Positions 32,269 through 46,200 of a stretch of DNA of 64,000 nucleotides are shown here, piece by piece. Source of the stretch: Fomitopsis serialis (Eukaryota; Basidiomycota; Agaricomycetes; Polyporales; Fomitopsidaceae); the NCBI RefSeq assembly GCF_022376445.1, contig NW_025955124.1, positions 1-64,000 of the forward strand, read 5' to 3'. Made by a program: the position numbers and the translations under genes. Every line of letters starts with the position of its first letter. Position 1 is the first letter of the stretch. The notes below the pieces were generated by a model. It did no database searches, was not told the DNA's origin, and saw only the letters and a program-made list of their open reading frames with translations.

Positions 32269-34382
32269 ATGCCCTCCCTTGAAATTCTCGGAGGTGCCCT
32301 CACAGCTGCATTGCTCGGATACGTGAGCATCATCATCTCCTCTTCCTGAGCGGGTGAGCTGATTTGCAACAGGCTGTTCACCGGACGGTGCTCCAACCAC
32401 ACGAATCTCTGGCTAAAAATGCTGAGTGGTTGGCTGCGCTTTTGCTACTTGTCCCAGCACTCCCCGCGGCTGTCTTGCGGGCACAAATAGGCTCGACTCT
32501 GCTAGCTTCGCTGGTGGCGTATTCCGCATACTACTGCTCCATCCTACTAGCTACCATAGCATACCGCCTATCATCAACGCACCCTCTCACTATCTATCCG
32601 GGACCTCTGCTTTGCAAAGTGACGAAGCTATGGATGGTCTACACAGCAAACACGGGGAAGTTGCACGAGTACACGCGGCAACTGCATGCTACATATGGAC
32701 CCATCGTTCGCATCGGTTCGTTGCATGAGCGGATCTACTGTTGAAATGTCTCATCTGCCTGTAGGTCCCAACGAGCTGTCCGTGGTAGATGTAGACCTGC
32801 TGTCCCGTATCTTGGGTTCCGAAGGCATGCCCAAAGGACCTCGTATGTACTCCTCAGGTAACCTGTCGCTGAGTTTCCGCTGATGAGCTTGAACAGTTTG
32901 GGAGGGCCGCCGGATCTCCGGAAAGAGGGGCGCAGGCGCGAAGAACAATCGCGGAAACCTCATCGGCAACCGGTACAAGGATCGCCACGCAGAAGCCCGA
33001 AAGACATGGAATCGCGCGTTCACGCCAGCTGCTATGAAGGACTACGAACCCATCCTGGCGCGCAGAGCGGCACAGCTAATCGACGAACTAAAGCAAAAAG
33101 GTGCAACCGGATCGGTGGATCTGTCGTTATGGTTGAGTTACTGCATGTGAGACTCCCCATCTTCGCTGCTTGTGTTCGATTCTCTTACCCACTGCCCGAA
33201 GCTTTGACTTCATGGGCGATATGGTGTACGTGGTTAATTGTATCATTCCATGGCGAAGTGGCTAATTGACTAGCAGGTTCGGAGGTGGATTCGAGCTCAT
33301 GCACGACGGCGACAGAGATGGCATCTACCGTACCATGGTTGCAGGTCTGCAGTAAGCCGTCCTATGCGCAGCTCCTCTGGCTCAAGATAACTGATTGGTA
33401 GATTGCGCGCATAACAGCCTACCTGCACTTACGCAGCAGATTCCTTGGGTGGCGCCTGTACTACCATACCTGCCTTGGGTCGGCAAGCACATGAAGGCTT
33501 TAGGCCAGTTCGCGTTCAAGTGTGTCACCAAGAGGCTACAGGAGGGCTCAGTAACGAATGATCTCTTCTACCACCTAGTCCGTCCCATTGTCACCTTACT
33601 AATGGCATCGTACTTACATGATGTCCAAGCTCGACGAAGTGCCCAACCCGGAAAAGCAGACACCATTCCCGGTAATCATGACAAACGCAGTCACAGCGAT
33701 GCTCGCAGGCTCGGACACGACTGCGGTCGCACTGTGCAACACCTTCTATTGCGTCCTCGCCCATCCAGACGTCTATCAACACCTTCGTGAGGAGGTCGAC
33801 GTGGCATTCCCGCCTGGCGCCGGTGATCCCGTCGACGCAGCCAAGCTTTCGAGCCTCGAATACCTCAATGCCGTGATGTAAGTCATCATCGATGTACCAT
33901 GACCGTCTGCGTGCCCTTACTTGCGATGTAGTAATGAGAGCCTCCGCCTCTACCCCTCCATCCCTACATCCTTGCAGCGTGCACCCCAGCCGGGCACCGG
34001 GACACACCAGATCAGCCCCACCCTCGTCATCGACGAACGCACTTCTATCCTCGTCCCTCCATATGTCCTACACCGCGACTCGCGCTACTTCTCACCAGAC
34101 CCCGACCGGTTCTGGCCCGAGCGTTGGCTGCGCAAGGATGATCCCGACGTCGTCACGAACACGAGCGCGTTCGTCCCGTTCTCGAGTGGCCCGCCTAATT
34201 GCGTAGGGCGCCCAGTTGCGTTGCTTTCGATGCGGATGATATTAGCGTGGATGGTGCGGAGCTTTGAGATGCGGTTGGTGGAGGGCTATGATGTAAAACA
34301 GTGGGAGAGGGACCTGAGGGATTATTTTGCGTTGCAAAAGGGCCCGCTGCCTGTGGTTCTGAGATCGCGGGGTAATATGTAG
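32269..34382 (+). CDS. Cytochrome P450 monooxygenase
   Basis: Nine exons (32269-32322, 32373-32715, 32765-32842, 32897-33146, 33202-33225, 33277-33344, 33402-33577, 33630-33877, 33932-34382) close into 563 residues. Two or three hydrophobic N-terminal helices anchor it in the ER membrane. Motifs in order: the helix C region with WNRAFTP, the I-helix AGSDTT oxygen-activation motif, the K-helix ESLR (ExxR), DRFWPERW (PERF region), and the heme-binding loop PFSSGPPNCVGRP with the axial Cys. Exon 5 is a 24-nt micro-exon. Two donors are weak (GTCTGC at 33345, GTCCGT at 33578) but are needed to keep the frame. Substrate unknown; no biosynthetic neighbour genes are evident, so it is not part of a visible cluster. 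Confidence 0.85.
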
Positions 34383-34672
34383 TACCAGTTGTTGAGTTAT
34401 GGGGTTTTCTTGCCAGCAGCGGGATGAAGTTGAGCCTCACAATGAGCGTGGTTTAGACGTTGAAGCTATATTGGACCCTTAGAGATGCGCGGCATATACC
34501 GCGGATACACGGATGATAAGTTACGACAGCGAAAGCAGCAGCAACAATTACGAACGACAAGACAGTCCAGATCGCGGTCTATATACCCGGGCTAAGTGCA
34601 GAGATGTCGTATATATCATGTCATATATAGGTCCGATGTGTGACAGCATGATCGTCAATAACCTAAAGTCGG

Positions 34673-37233
34673 TCCTTACGATCCAACGCCTCGAGCGCGG
34701 CGTGTGTACGGACGTGAAGCGCATTCTGGTAGTAAGAGGATCAGTCAGAGCAGGTCGTTGTAGACAAAAGATAGGTACAAACCTCCATGCTGTACTTGCC
34801 CTTTCTGTGTACTCCAGGGCCCTCGAGAGATTTTCCTGACCGTTGTTCAGCATCGATTCTACAAGACACATGGGAGGCATACCAGACATGACGAGCTCCA
34901 GATGTTCCCTGGCGCTCGTTTTGTCGCCCTTGCACGCCATAAGGCGACCGTACTCGAAGTCTGATGTAGTGAGCGGTCGGAACACGACACGCATCATGCG
35001 AAGAGCGACACATACGAGCGTAATAGTTCAAATAATGGTCGAGCGTTATCTTGTCGCCGTCCTTGAAGATCTCCTCGAAAGCCAAGACAGAATCACGTTC
35101 CGCGTCAGCTTGTGACATGCCGAGCTTCTCCTCCGGGTCCACCACCGTATCCGCATCCTGCGCGAGTTGCACAGATGAGCATGCAGTACAATGTGACTCA
35201 ATGATAGAGGATGTACCGGATATGCAATATACCGCAGAGACACGCCTCTCAGGAACTGCGCGAGACACCAATCATCCCAGAAGCACCCGTCATACGCTGC
35301 GGGTTTGCCGCAGTAGCCCTGGAGCTCCGCGAGGAGCGCGTTAGTCTGGGGAGTATATGCGCGAGAATGACGCTTCGCGGTGCATGCTGGATGCAAAGGA
35401 AGAGGTAGCTGAATTCGAGCGCGGCAAGCGCGAGCCGGCCCTTCTGCTCGTGAAACTTGCGCGCTTTGCGGGCGACAAATTTCTAGAGGAAGCGCTTGAT
35501 GAGTGCTATGAACAGGGATGAAGAGAAAGGAAAGCTGACCTCGATAGGGATGGACTTGCCCGCGATGCGTTGGCGCAGGTTCGGGACTTGGTTCATTGCC
35601 TTGTCCGCCTCCTCTTTCTGCTTCTCGTCACCGAGCTCAAGCAAACAGACAGCGACGCCATATGTATACGTAGCCTTGGACCACTAGTTGATATGTAGTC
35701 AGTACAATATCCACAGGAGACGCTCTGAATCGCCTACAGTCGCGTCCTTAGCAAGCGCGCGCCAGTTTGTGAGCGATGCAGCGACGTCCCAGAGCGAGAG
35801 ATTCGCGACGGCGATCTCCCAGTGCGAGATGTGGTGCATGTTCTTGTACTGATCCTGCACAGCCACCGCACGCCGGTAGTACTCTATCGCCTGCGCGGGC
35901 TGACCCCGGCAGATACTCAGTCGGCCCTGGCCGAAGAGGAAGAAGACGCCTGAAATATGACAGCTTCAGTGTAAGGCAGAGAAGCGGGGGTAGAACGCAC
36001 AAACCATTCGGATACTGCTTCTGATGGTAGTCGAGGAGCTTCTGCGCCATGGAGATGTCGACACCGTCGTAAGTGAAGCTCGAGAAGACAAGGTGGAAGA
36101 GAAGCAGCGCCATGTCGCAGATAGGACGGCGAATTCCTTCCACCTCTGTCACACAGCGTTAGATGTACTCCCAGCTAAAGCCAGGAGGAGCCCTCGCACC
36201 GATACCAACGGCCGGTTCCGGCGCGTCCTTCGACCACCCTCCAGGCCTCATCAGGTACGCAAGGCCCGCATGGCGGTCGCCCTTGTACCCAAACAGCTCA
36301 ATCACCGTGAGTACCTTCGATGGCATCAGCGACAGTATCACGTTTGACATGCCCACGCCGAGGCAGACACCCGAGCGAAAGTGCGCATCAATGGACGCAT
36401 CCTCTGGTCCGTCCCCGCGCGCCTGCGCCTCCGCGTCGGCCACCTCGACGAACTGTCCGAGTTGGCGGTAGATATTGATCGTCGTGCGGAGGTTCAGTCT
36501 GGCCGACGGGGATCAAGGCGGGTTATGTGCGCAGAGGTACAAGTACTCACGCTTCTTTGATGAAGGCGAGCCAATCTCCGGAGTAGACAATGCCGAGTAA
36601 CGCCTTACTCAAGCTAAGGGAGGTGTTCAAAGGATTATAAATGATGCTCACCTTCTCAAATAGGCTTTCTGCGTAGACCAGTTCCGCGTGACGCTCGACG
36701 AGTGTCATGCTCTTAATCCATCCAACGCCAGACGTATTCAAGGAACCTAAAACGAGACCTGCTAGTCGCGTTGGCAAGGATGCAACTCGCTTCCGATGCT
36801 GACTCGCGACAGCATTGCCATTCTTGACGTGGTTCAAACCGGCAAGGAGATCCTACAGAATAGGGGTAGATGATCAGCTCTCGGACCTCCTGCGCGCGCA
36901 AAGGCGTACTTCGTCCTCGAAGGACATCAGGCCCTTGAAGCACTGAATCAGGCCGTAGCCCGTTGCAAAGTAGAGGTGCTCGCTATTTGGCTGTGTGAAG
37001 CACAGTCAATATGTATACGATGAATCGCACCTCTTGGGATCGCACTCCTCACAATACTGCTCGGATTCTACCATCTGTGACGACAGGAACAGGTGCAGCG
37101 CATAGTTCAGGCCAGGGATGTCCTCAAGCACTCTCTCCGGTGAGTACGGTTTCCTCGGCGGGGCTGGGGGAGCGACTCCCCATGGTAATGTTGGGAACCG
37201 CGAGGTCTTCGACCCTGAGTTCAGAGCTGTCAT
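34673..37233 (-). CDS. IML2: TTC39/Iml2-like TPR protein
   Basis: This is a multi-exon minus-strand gene. The first recognised exon (37020-37233) encodes a Pro-rich start, then LEDIPGLNYALHLFLSSQM. The following exons give HLYFATGYGLIQCFKGLMSF, GLNHVKNGNAVASQHRKRV, AELVYAESLFEKALLGIV and YSGDWLAFIKEALNLRTT. Later exons include FGYKGDRHAGLAYLMRPGG, GVFFLFGQGRLSICRGQPAQ, WEIAVANLSLWDVAA and GVAVCLLELGDE. It ends in YSMENALHVRTHAALEAL. This order matches the TTC39/Iml2 family of tetratricopeptide proteins; yeast Iml2 acts in clearing inclusion bodies and associates with lipid droplets and mitochondria. The reading frame stays open about 40 codons upstream of the chosen Met, and a hydrophobic open frame lies further upstream at 37389-37625, so the true N-terminus may be longer. 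Confidence 0.8.
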
Positions 37234-38038
37234 TTCTCCTTGGTTGCTCCTTGGGCGAAGAAAGAAGGACTTGGTCCAAGCTTCAGATGCCCTTCTGCGT
37301 TCGCGCTTCGGAGGGGGAATGTAAGCAGAACCCGGAGTGACCAGCGCTGGATCAATGAACTCTCCTGAGCAGGAAGTCGGTCTGCTGGTCAGTATAGCGC
37401 AGCGAGGACCTCTTCTAACAAGACCGGAGCTGCTATCGAGAAACAGGCATAGAAAGCAAGAAAGCTCAGGAGGAAGAGGTAGTCAAGAGATAGATTTGCT
37501 GTTCCGTTCAGCTTGGCCGGCGGGTCCCACCCCGCCACCGCCGGCACGTCGATTACTCGATCCGGAGGCCGTGGCGTCGGTGCTGCTTGGGTGGTCTGAG
37601 AGTATGTTTGATCTGAGCGCGACATTCAGCTTGAAGCTTGAGCTTGAAATCGGAGGGCATTGACAAGTTGGTTACGGGAAGGTAATCGTTGCGAAATGAA
37701 GTCAACGTGGATCAGAGTCGGCCCGACGTCTGTGATGAGTCGATACCGCTTGAAAGCAGATCGGTGGCTGAGTGCCGTCACTGTCGCTACACTTGCTACT
37801 ACACTTGCGCCACACTCGCGCGCGCGCGAAAGAATTGGATGGTCCGCTTCGAAGTACTGGTACTAAGAGATTCCGCAATTGAGACTGCAACAGGGCTTTT
37901 TACATGTAAATAGGTATCATGGAAGATGTGAATAGTCGTTTCAGTCGTATTCTCCGGATTAATTCATGCGAGTCGTGGATCCAAACGTGGACTCGGCAGT
38001 ACTACATAGTAGCGGCGCCCACAGTGTTATAGGGGGTG
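37234..38038. other. Intergenic, possible extra 5' exon of the TTC39-like gene
   Basis: On the minus strand 37389-37625 is open, with a hydrophobic end (LDYLFLLSFLAFYACFS). A CTGAC branch site and CTCAG acceptor follow, but I could not find a donor that joins it in frame. Otherwise nothing is recognised. Confidence 0.35.
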
Positions 38039-41000
38039 TTAAGTGTCTGAGGGACTAACCAGCTTCTCAATGTCATCTGAAATGCTTCGGCCAAGCCGCT
38101 GGTGCACTGGCAGGTTAGGCCGCTGCAGAGGACTAAGCGTCAGCCTTCAATTCGCCCTACACTTGGCGGCAACTTGAAATGGAACTCACCAGTTCATAAG
38201 TCTCGGCTTGCGGACTCTGCAGATCGCCAGGCGCATAGTCGTCCAACACTTCCGTGTCACGATCAGCGCCATCCACGTCAATCCCGTACCGCAATCCTTT
38301 TCCGTCTGTAGCGTCTTCCCACCATCCCAGCTTGAACCACGTCCCTTGCAGCCGTTTCTCGAGCATATTGGTCGACACCTGCTGTGAGCCAGGTTCCTTT
38401 AGCTCTGGTAGGTTAAGCAGTTCGCTCCCCGCTAGAAGACTCATGCGCGATGCGATGGAGTAGGGTGGACGCGGAAGAACGCCCGTAGTTTTCAGCGTGA
38501 ACGAGACCGTCACGACACAGACGAATATCCCCGCCAGTAGTCCTTCTAGGATGCGTGCAGGTTTGGGCTCGATGAAGATGCGCTGCTGCGGAGCTGCCAA
38601 GACGCTTGACACTGCCGTTTTCCCGTCCGCAGGGACTCGCATGTAAAAGTCGGCGAGGCGCGCGAAGTATTGCGACCATTGGGACTGGACAGCAGTGATC
38701 AGAGAGTCTTGGTCGAGCAGGGAGTCCATGTCTGACATGTTGGCAGTGATGGCGGTGAACAGATAGTCGAACGGGCCGCTGTGGAAGAGTTCATACGGTA
38801 CGTCGCCGGAGAATGCCTCGTTGGCACTGTTGTTGCGAGTATAGGCCAAGTCGGTAATAGAGTCCAGTGAGGGCAAGCCACTGAAGATGAGTGGCATTTG
38901 GCTGAACTCATCAATCGTTGTGATGTCTTGCTCCGAAGCTCGGTTGACCGCCAAGACGTGGTAACCCGTGGGGGAGTCTATAGCCAAGTCCACCTCCATC
39001 GTAGATCTGCAACAGTTCATCCGTGAGCTAATCAAATCGAATGTCACGGGGAGACGACCCACTGAGTCATGGTATAGTTGCATGCAATGAGATTTATATC
39101 GTCGCTGCGCACGAAAAGAAAGAAGATAGTTGAGCAGTTGAGCTGTACGTCATTACCATCACTGCGTCCGGGGACAGGAAAAACAGCGCCTGCATAGCTG
39201 GTTTCGTCCAAGGTGACGACGTAGTCCAAGCCGCTAGTTCCCGCTCCTCCATAGTCGGCTACACAGGGGATCTGCGGTAGAACGACGAAAGTACCAGTGC
39301 TAGCGTTGCCGCCGCGCTTGATATATGGTGGAGCAGTGCAGTTGACGAGGTCGCTGTGCAGGACGGGAAGGCGCGCCGTCAATCTCGAACTAGCCGGCAG
39401 ATACTGGAAGTTAGGATCCGCGGAGAGCGCACCCACGGCAATCTTGGGGGCCGTCCAGTTGGGTGTCTGCAGGCCCGCATTGACGATGAGCTGTAGTGGG
39501 GGAACCTCGTAGCTGTCGTCACCCGACTCGTAGCCAGGAATGTTGGGGTTAAGGAGGGGCGCGGTGATGCCTGTAGCCATGGTATCGGCGAGGGCGGTAT
39601 TGTTCCAGGCGAACGTGGTATTCAGACCGACCTGCACACTCGTGACGCGCGTTACCTGATCAATGGTAAACAGACCAGCAACCGCGATCTTCGCGACGAG
39701 CAGGAGGAGCACAGCCAAGGTGCTTATGAGCACCATAGGCTGTCGATGCCGGAGCGCGTGGAAAGGTAATGTAATCACCGATTGGTGAAGCGGGTCGTAC
39801 GTCAGTCGGTTTCCTGATTGAGGAGCGCGGCGCAGGAGCACAAAGGGGTGCATCGCTCGAACCGCAGAGTCGAAGATCTCTATGCCTAGACCCACCAGGA
39901 AGAGTATGACCGGCCCAGCGTATGACCATGCATATCTCTGGGCACGGTGTCCGTTGAAATCAACCAGGCCGCTGCGCTTGGAACTGAGCTGCACTAGCAG
40001 CTCCAGGACCGCAATGAGGGCTAGAACGATGACTGCCAAAGCGAGTTTCGCTACTGGATATAATACGGGTGGTGTCCAGTCGAATCGATGCTCCGAGCCG
40101 TTGGGTGGAACCAACGATGCTGAGGCCGAAGAGTCGGCATCCTATAGCTCGGAGGTAAGAAACGTCTTACTTAAATTCACTTTTGTGAAGACCACGTACC
40201 GTCTCATTGGACACGACCATGATGCCCACTGTGCCATTAGGGTCGACTGCCAATTGGTATTTCGAATCGCGTACATGACTGTCTAAGGCATCGGGCTTAG
40301 CGGCGCCCGTGCCTTCCAGTCTGCGGGCCAAGCCCTCGCTCTCCGCAAGAATTAGGGCGATGGAGCCCAAGGATGACGGGTCTCGAGGAAGGCAGGCACG
40401 CGGCCTCCAGAGGACGACGAAGACGGCGATCACAGCCAGAACACAAAGACAAACTTGGATGGCTCTGACAGAGCCGACTCGGCTACTAAGGCGTTGGTCC
40501 GCGACCGCGGCCGTGCCCTGAAACAGGCCAGATGCGGACGTTGGTTGAATGACGTTCCGCCATATATCGCTAAAGATCTTCTGCGAGCCCTGTGCGATGG
40601 CTTCGGCATCCATGAGCTGCTGCGGGTCTAGAAGGAGAAGATGCCGGAGAAGGTGGAACCAAGGACTGTAGTTTCCCACTTCCTTTATGTCAGGAGGAGA
40701 AGTTGACCACGGTATGTAGGCAAAAGGGTCGTCGTTGTCGGCGTGTCCTTGCGCCTCGGAGTTCCAAGGCGAGCCAGTCACTCCGTTGTTGTTGTCGATG
40801 GTCTGTAAAAGGTATCCACCTCCGGGAAATGATACACTGGAGGCTGTGCCCGCCGCGCGTGGCGTGCGGTTGAAGGCTGCGGTCTCAGCGTCAACAGAGA
40901 CGACCACGTCCCTGACCGTGTAGCTCGCGACACAGCCGACAGCGGTCGCATAAGCGCAGTTGTTCGGAGGAAGTAGCTGGGTCGCTAGGAGTACAGCAGG

Positions 41001-42068
41001 GGTGCTAGACCCGACCGTCCAGTTGTACACTTTTCCCGTATAGACTGTGGTACAAACGGCGACATTAGCATGGTCAGACAATGATAACGCGGCTCAAAAG
41101 ACATACGATAGGGATCCGCAGTGTATGTCCAGTTTCCGGGCTCGTCGACAAACACATCACACGGCACCATTTGCGACACTCCAGCGTATGTGATCGTAAC
41201 ATTCGTGCCATTGTTGGAGAGTGAAACATCGGCCTTCTCGCACGTGAGGTTGGCATTATAGCCTTGCGTCGTCCCCGAAAGAATCATCCCTGGCTCTATG
41301 CTACTTGAGTTGAAAGGAGAAATCACGTAGTCATCGGTTATCCATGAGGGTGTCGGGAGCTGTAGTACTGTCCGTGCGAGGTAGCGGCTGAGAGAGTGAG
41401 CAATGTCCGCGGTGCCCTCGAGGGATGAACCGTTGTAGGTGCCACTGCGCTGCAAACTAGCGGGGAGGACACGGGGAGTGGGTTCTATGTCCCAGATGCT
41501 TGCGGCGACGATCGAGCACACAGCGACGGCCAACGTCCCTAGGGTGGAAACCAGTATGCTGTAGTGTCGCTTGCGTATAGCTAATGCCATTGCTACCAAT
41601 GGATTTGCACCGGTATAGTCCAGCTGGACGGAGGCATCTGAAGGTACTGGACCTGCGGACATTGATGCCCACGGAGCAAGTTTCTTCACCTCCACTGCGT
41701 AGGCCTGCCAAACCCACCCTATCACAATAACGGATGCGATAGGCAGATAAGTGGCTAGATTCTGCAATGTGGTGGTCGGTACTGGGAAGCCCGTGTGCAA
41801 GTCTGATAGCCGGACGAAGACCTCTAGCCCTGCCACAGCTCCTAGCAGAACGAGGCCGAAAATCAGCGATGGCCCTAACGACAGAACGAATGGATGCCAT
41901 AGTGGGGGTGAAGATGTTTTCCTGTCTATGTACAAGGCAAATCATTGTAAATTAGTGATTTCATCAATATACAGGCGAATACAGCAATCTACCGTGTGGT
42001 CGGCTGCCTCCGAGCTGGTATGGGAGCATCGAATAGATGACTTTCGAGGTAGAAATACTGTGATGCAT
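38039..42068 (-). CDS. Double DUF3433 multi-pass membrane protein
   Basis: The gene has about six exons. Exon 1 starts MHHSISTSKVIYS and joins across a 73-nt intron to RKTSSPPLWHPFVLSLG. The first half has three or four helices and a long extracytosolic region with many Asn-x-Ser/Thr sites. A join near 40130-40190 (DADSSASASLVPPNG) leads into the second half, which repeats the layout starting WTPPVLYPVAKLALAV. Each half pairs a membrane-proximal helix set with a glycosylated loop and a closing helix (ILEGLLAGIFVCVVTVSF in the second). The final exon joins after TYEL and reads RPNLPVHQRLGRS to a stop at 38039. This two-fold arrangement fits fungal proteins with tandem DUF3433 domains, whose function is unknown. 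Some exon edges are approximate. Confidence 0.7.
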
Positions 42069-43244
42069 AGTTCTGGAGTCGACCGATGTGGTTCAACTCG
42101 AGGGTCCTGCGTGCCGCCAGATAGTTGAGAGACCTTTTGAAGGATGGGGATTCGGGAACGATAGTGGGTAGGCAACCTAGAGCAGCACCGCCACCCGACC
42201 AGGCTCCTTAACTTGATGACTACGCGACACAACGTGCGGTTCAAGGCGGTTGAGGCATGCATCAAATATTATAGCCGTTGTTCCCACGTGCGGTTCACCT
42301 ATGCTCGTCAGAGTAGACAGTACTTACCTGTTGCGCTCGATGCGGACTCGAGAGAGGGGGTCGTACCAAGGGGGAAGCAATCCAAATAATCAAAGGCAAT
42401 CGATCACTGTTTGACGGTAAATCCGATGCCGGGATAAGCATGGCTTTGTGAACAAATTTTACAGTAACACTGCATTCTCACCGTGGTCGGATTGGTGTTT
42501 GATGGAGATCGGCAACGTTCGCTTGACATTTCGGCTGACATAGTGGTTGTTTCGCAACTCATACTACACGGATGGGGCTGCGCCGCTGCGTTCCAATACT
42601 TGCTCTCATGAACTACCGCTTTTGATGGTATTGCCCGCATTACTTCTTCAAGACGGCTGAATGTTTATACCTGACATGCGCAGCATTCAACGTCAGTCCG
42701 AGTTGCCATGCTACGAAGGTACGCCAACAAACCGCATTTTATGTTCCTCAAACTGGTTGTGCTGACGCCGTTGAGTCAGCAGCTCGCCCATCGATTCATC
42801 CACAGGTATGTATGGACGTCATAAGTAGCACTTGGAGGCATGCCTTTCCATCTGACCGCTGAACACAGCTGCATCAGTGTAAGCCAAGCCTATCAAGCAC
42901 GAATCAGGGCGATTCAAGAAGCCCAGTGCGTATGCTATTGGTAGATTCACGCTTGAGAGCGTAGAACATCAGTCAGTAGCTAGTTGTTGAGATACGCAGA
43001 AAGTCTGATTGTACACACAAGAAACTCCATACAAAGCCGCTTGACCGGTAATGTCCTCTGTTTTACAAGATACAAAGATGGGCAAGCCGCTAGATCGACG
43101 CAAAGGGATCAGTGCGAGGTATGATGGGCATCATCATGCTTGCTTAGACCGAGGACGGTTTGTCGATTGTGATCCAGTTATCGGGGCCTTCACTGACACT
43201 ACATAACTGTGAGCGAGGACAGCCACTTCATCAGGTCAGTGAAC
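42069..43244. other. Intergenic, nothing recognised
   Basis: About 1.2 kb lie between the start of the DUF3433 gene and the stop of the alpha-mannosidase gene. I see no gene, RNA or repeat that I can support. Confidence 0.4.
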
Positions 43245-46200
43245 TCACGTATGGGTGTCAGATCGGCCCAGGACAATCTTGATCGTCTTGACCTCGAAGC
43301 CGTGAAAGTTGAGCTTCACGGCATGGTGTGCGTGATCTTCAGCGTCAAAGAAGGACAGCTCTGCTTCCTCGTCCTCAAGCAAGTTAGTCGCCAAAGCTTT
43401 GGACACTGGGATGTTTTTAGCAATCTTCAACCATGCTTGGGCATGACCACCGAATGCCTCGTAAATCCGCAGAACCACCGTCGTCGGCCCGCTCTTAGAA
43501 TCGAATTGATCGTCTAATCCGCGCTTCACGGTCTCCAGGAAAACGTTCCGAGCCCCCTCCACTGCGAAGGGCGGTGTTTTGAGAAGCATCGGGGATTGAA
43601 CTCCACTCTCTGCCACGAAGCGCACTACGATGCAAAGTAAGGTGCGAAGCCGTTCATGCAACTGTTTGGACTTACTGTGTAAAGGTGAATTGAACAACTG
43701 CGCTGCTTGCGGGACATCTGACTCCAGGAAGTGACCAGCATGTGGCATGACGGCCCACGAGAACTCATGTATCCCTATGACTAGATTAGCATGCAAGTTC
43801 GTTTGAAGTAAGGATTGCCTACCTTGGTCCTGGTTCTCGTCAGGAGCCGTAGACGCTCGCAGAAGAGAGATGCGGAGGACGTTTCCACGGCAAGAGAAAC
43901 CATACTTAGATTCAGACAGGATAGCGACGCCATAACCGAATTCGCTCAGGTCGGCGTACTGAAGCTTTGTCAGTAGCGTACATAGGGGCATGTCTCGCGC
44001 ACAGACCTTATGACCACACACTTCAAACTTCGCCATATCCCAAGTCGTGTTGTTGTGCGTAGGCCTCTGCACATATCCAAACTGCATCTCATAGGTCGCC
44101 ATGTCATTGTGAAGGTTGAGCGGGAGCTCGACTATTGATTGTGAGCCCACGATTGCAGCTGATAGAGATGTATACTTACATTTCAGGAACTCGTGCTTCT
44201 CATGCCAATCCACGACGGCATCAAATACGAACGTCGAACGCGAGTCTTTCTTCATCGATGCTGACGACATGGTTTGAGCCTCGACAATTGCTGGAGTGAA
44301 ACATGGTACTCACCAGTGATAGCGTCGAGGGAGATCTGTAACGGAGTAGTCAGACCTGCGTTTTACAATGATCATGGCGCGATGTGCAACCTACCGTCAC
44401 ATTGATGGTACTCTGGCGGTACTTGATCTCAGACTTGATCGAAGCTCGCAGAGGACCCTCTGCAACGACAGAGATGTTGGAGAACTCAAGCGGTTGAACA
44501 GTCTCAAGGTGGTGAATCTCGACATCTATCCGTAAAAAACGAGTCAGTCGGTAGTCAGTCACAAGTTGGTTGGACTATCGCACCCCATGCGTCCCAGTAG
44601 TTCGGTCTGTCGTGGAAAATGACGAGTCCACCAGTCTGACCCGAGGTCAGGAGCTCACGGCTATCCCGCGACCGTCAGTGCGCTCTACAGATCATCGGAA
44701 TTTGAGTAATCACCCGAGTTCGACATCTAGCAAGCTGGAGATCCTGCCCTCTGAGATGGTAAGCTGCACACTGGAGTTCCGCAACACGAAATGACCCGAT
44801 CCATTCGTGAAGACTGATCGTGATAAATAAGCTCAGCGACAGGTGTCGGATGAAGAGGAGATGCACTCACCGGAGACTGGCATGCAGTCGGCGAACAGGC
44901 CTGACGACGCCGCCAACTGGCCTCCCTCCGAGCAGTCCATCAGTGCATAGCCATAGCTTCCGTCCTTCGAAGCTTGAACGACTTGCGCTTTCAGCTTGGC
45001 CGCACCAGAGGTGAGAGGGACCTTGACGACGTCGCGCCGAGCAAGATGCGTAGTGTTGAAACCCATGAGGGTCCCACGTCTGCTCAGAGCAGCGGTCTTG
45101 GATAATGGGTACGACTCGGGGAAGATGGCCGACCATGCCTCCTCGAGGAGCTGCGTGCCTTCCTTCCGGACTTCGGCATACAGCTTCTCGGCGTCCTCAT
45201 AGGCCATTCCACTGACGATCCAGTGAGAAATGATGAGGCGCTACGTTAAACATGCTTACATGGCAGAACCCGGGAGCACTGTAGTCGGTCATTTCAGAGA
45301 GGCTGCCATACGCAAGCGAGAGCACCACGCACCATCATGGACTGTGATGGAGCGAGTCAGCTACCGGCTGGCTGAAAGGAACGCATGGAACGTACATTGG
45401 TTCAACAAGACCTTCTCCCAACAATCGTTGATCTTCTCATTCGGGTAGACGTAGTCACGCTTGTGGAACTTGTACAGCGACGCAAGTGTCGTCAGCAACT
45501 ATGTCAATAGTCAGACCTCTGATTCTGAACGAGACCTCGCCTAACAGGCTTACTTCGACGTCCTTCAACAAGATTTCGGACTTGCGGTTGCCCTTCTTGA
45601 TAGAGCCTACACCGATACTTAGACCATATCCCCAGATTATACTGCAGTACGTACCGTGTGAGGTGTAGGTCCCCCGATGGAACTACCACAAATGGTTGAG
45701 CGTCATACGAAGTAACATCGATTTGTGGAAATCTCACTTCAAGGTACAACTCTCCGTTCCTGGAATACGACATCAGTTACCAACCACCTAACCAGCATAT
45801 CGAACAACTCACCAGTTGGGCAGCTTCTTTCCGGCATCGGACTTCTTCGCAACGACGTCGAAGAACTCATCAACCGAGTGCCCCATGTTGACAGGCGGAA
45901 TTTCGCGCGAGTTGTTTGAGGTTGCACGCATGCGACGGAGCTAAAATGTTACTGTGAGCAGCTATATAATACTTCAGGAAAGGCAACGTACATTCTCCAA
46001 CATCTTGGCGAGCGGGCCTCCTCCACCGTCGCCATTACCGAAAACGAGCAGCGAGACATCCGAGGATTCGAGGTTCTGACAGATAAGAAGTCTGTCTGTC
46101 TGTTGCATATATGGAGCAAAGCGTATAACTGACCTTATGGTTGGTGACACCCTTGTTGACATCGCCTACAGTGGCTTGAGCTGTATACGTATCTACGAAC

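Noticed and set aside
38039..42068. Two separate membrane-protein genes
   Set aside because: A 50-60 nt intron near 40130-40190 joins both halves in frame, and tandem DUF3433 layout in one protein is usual for this family.
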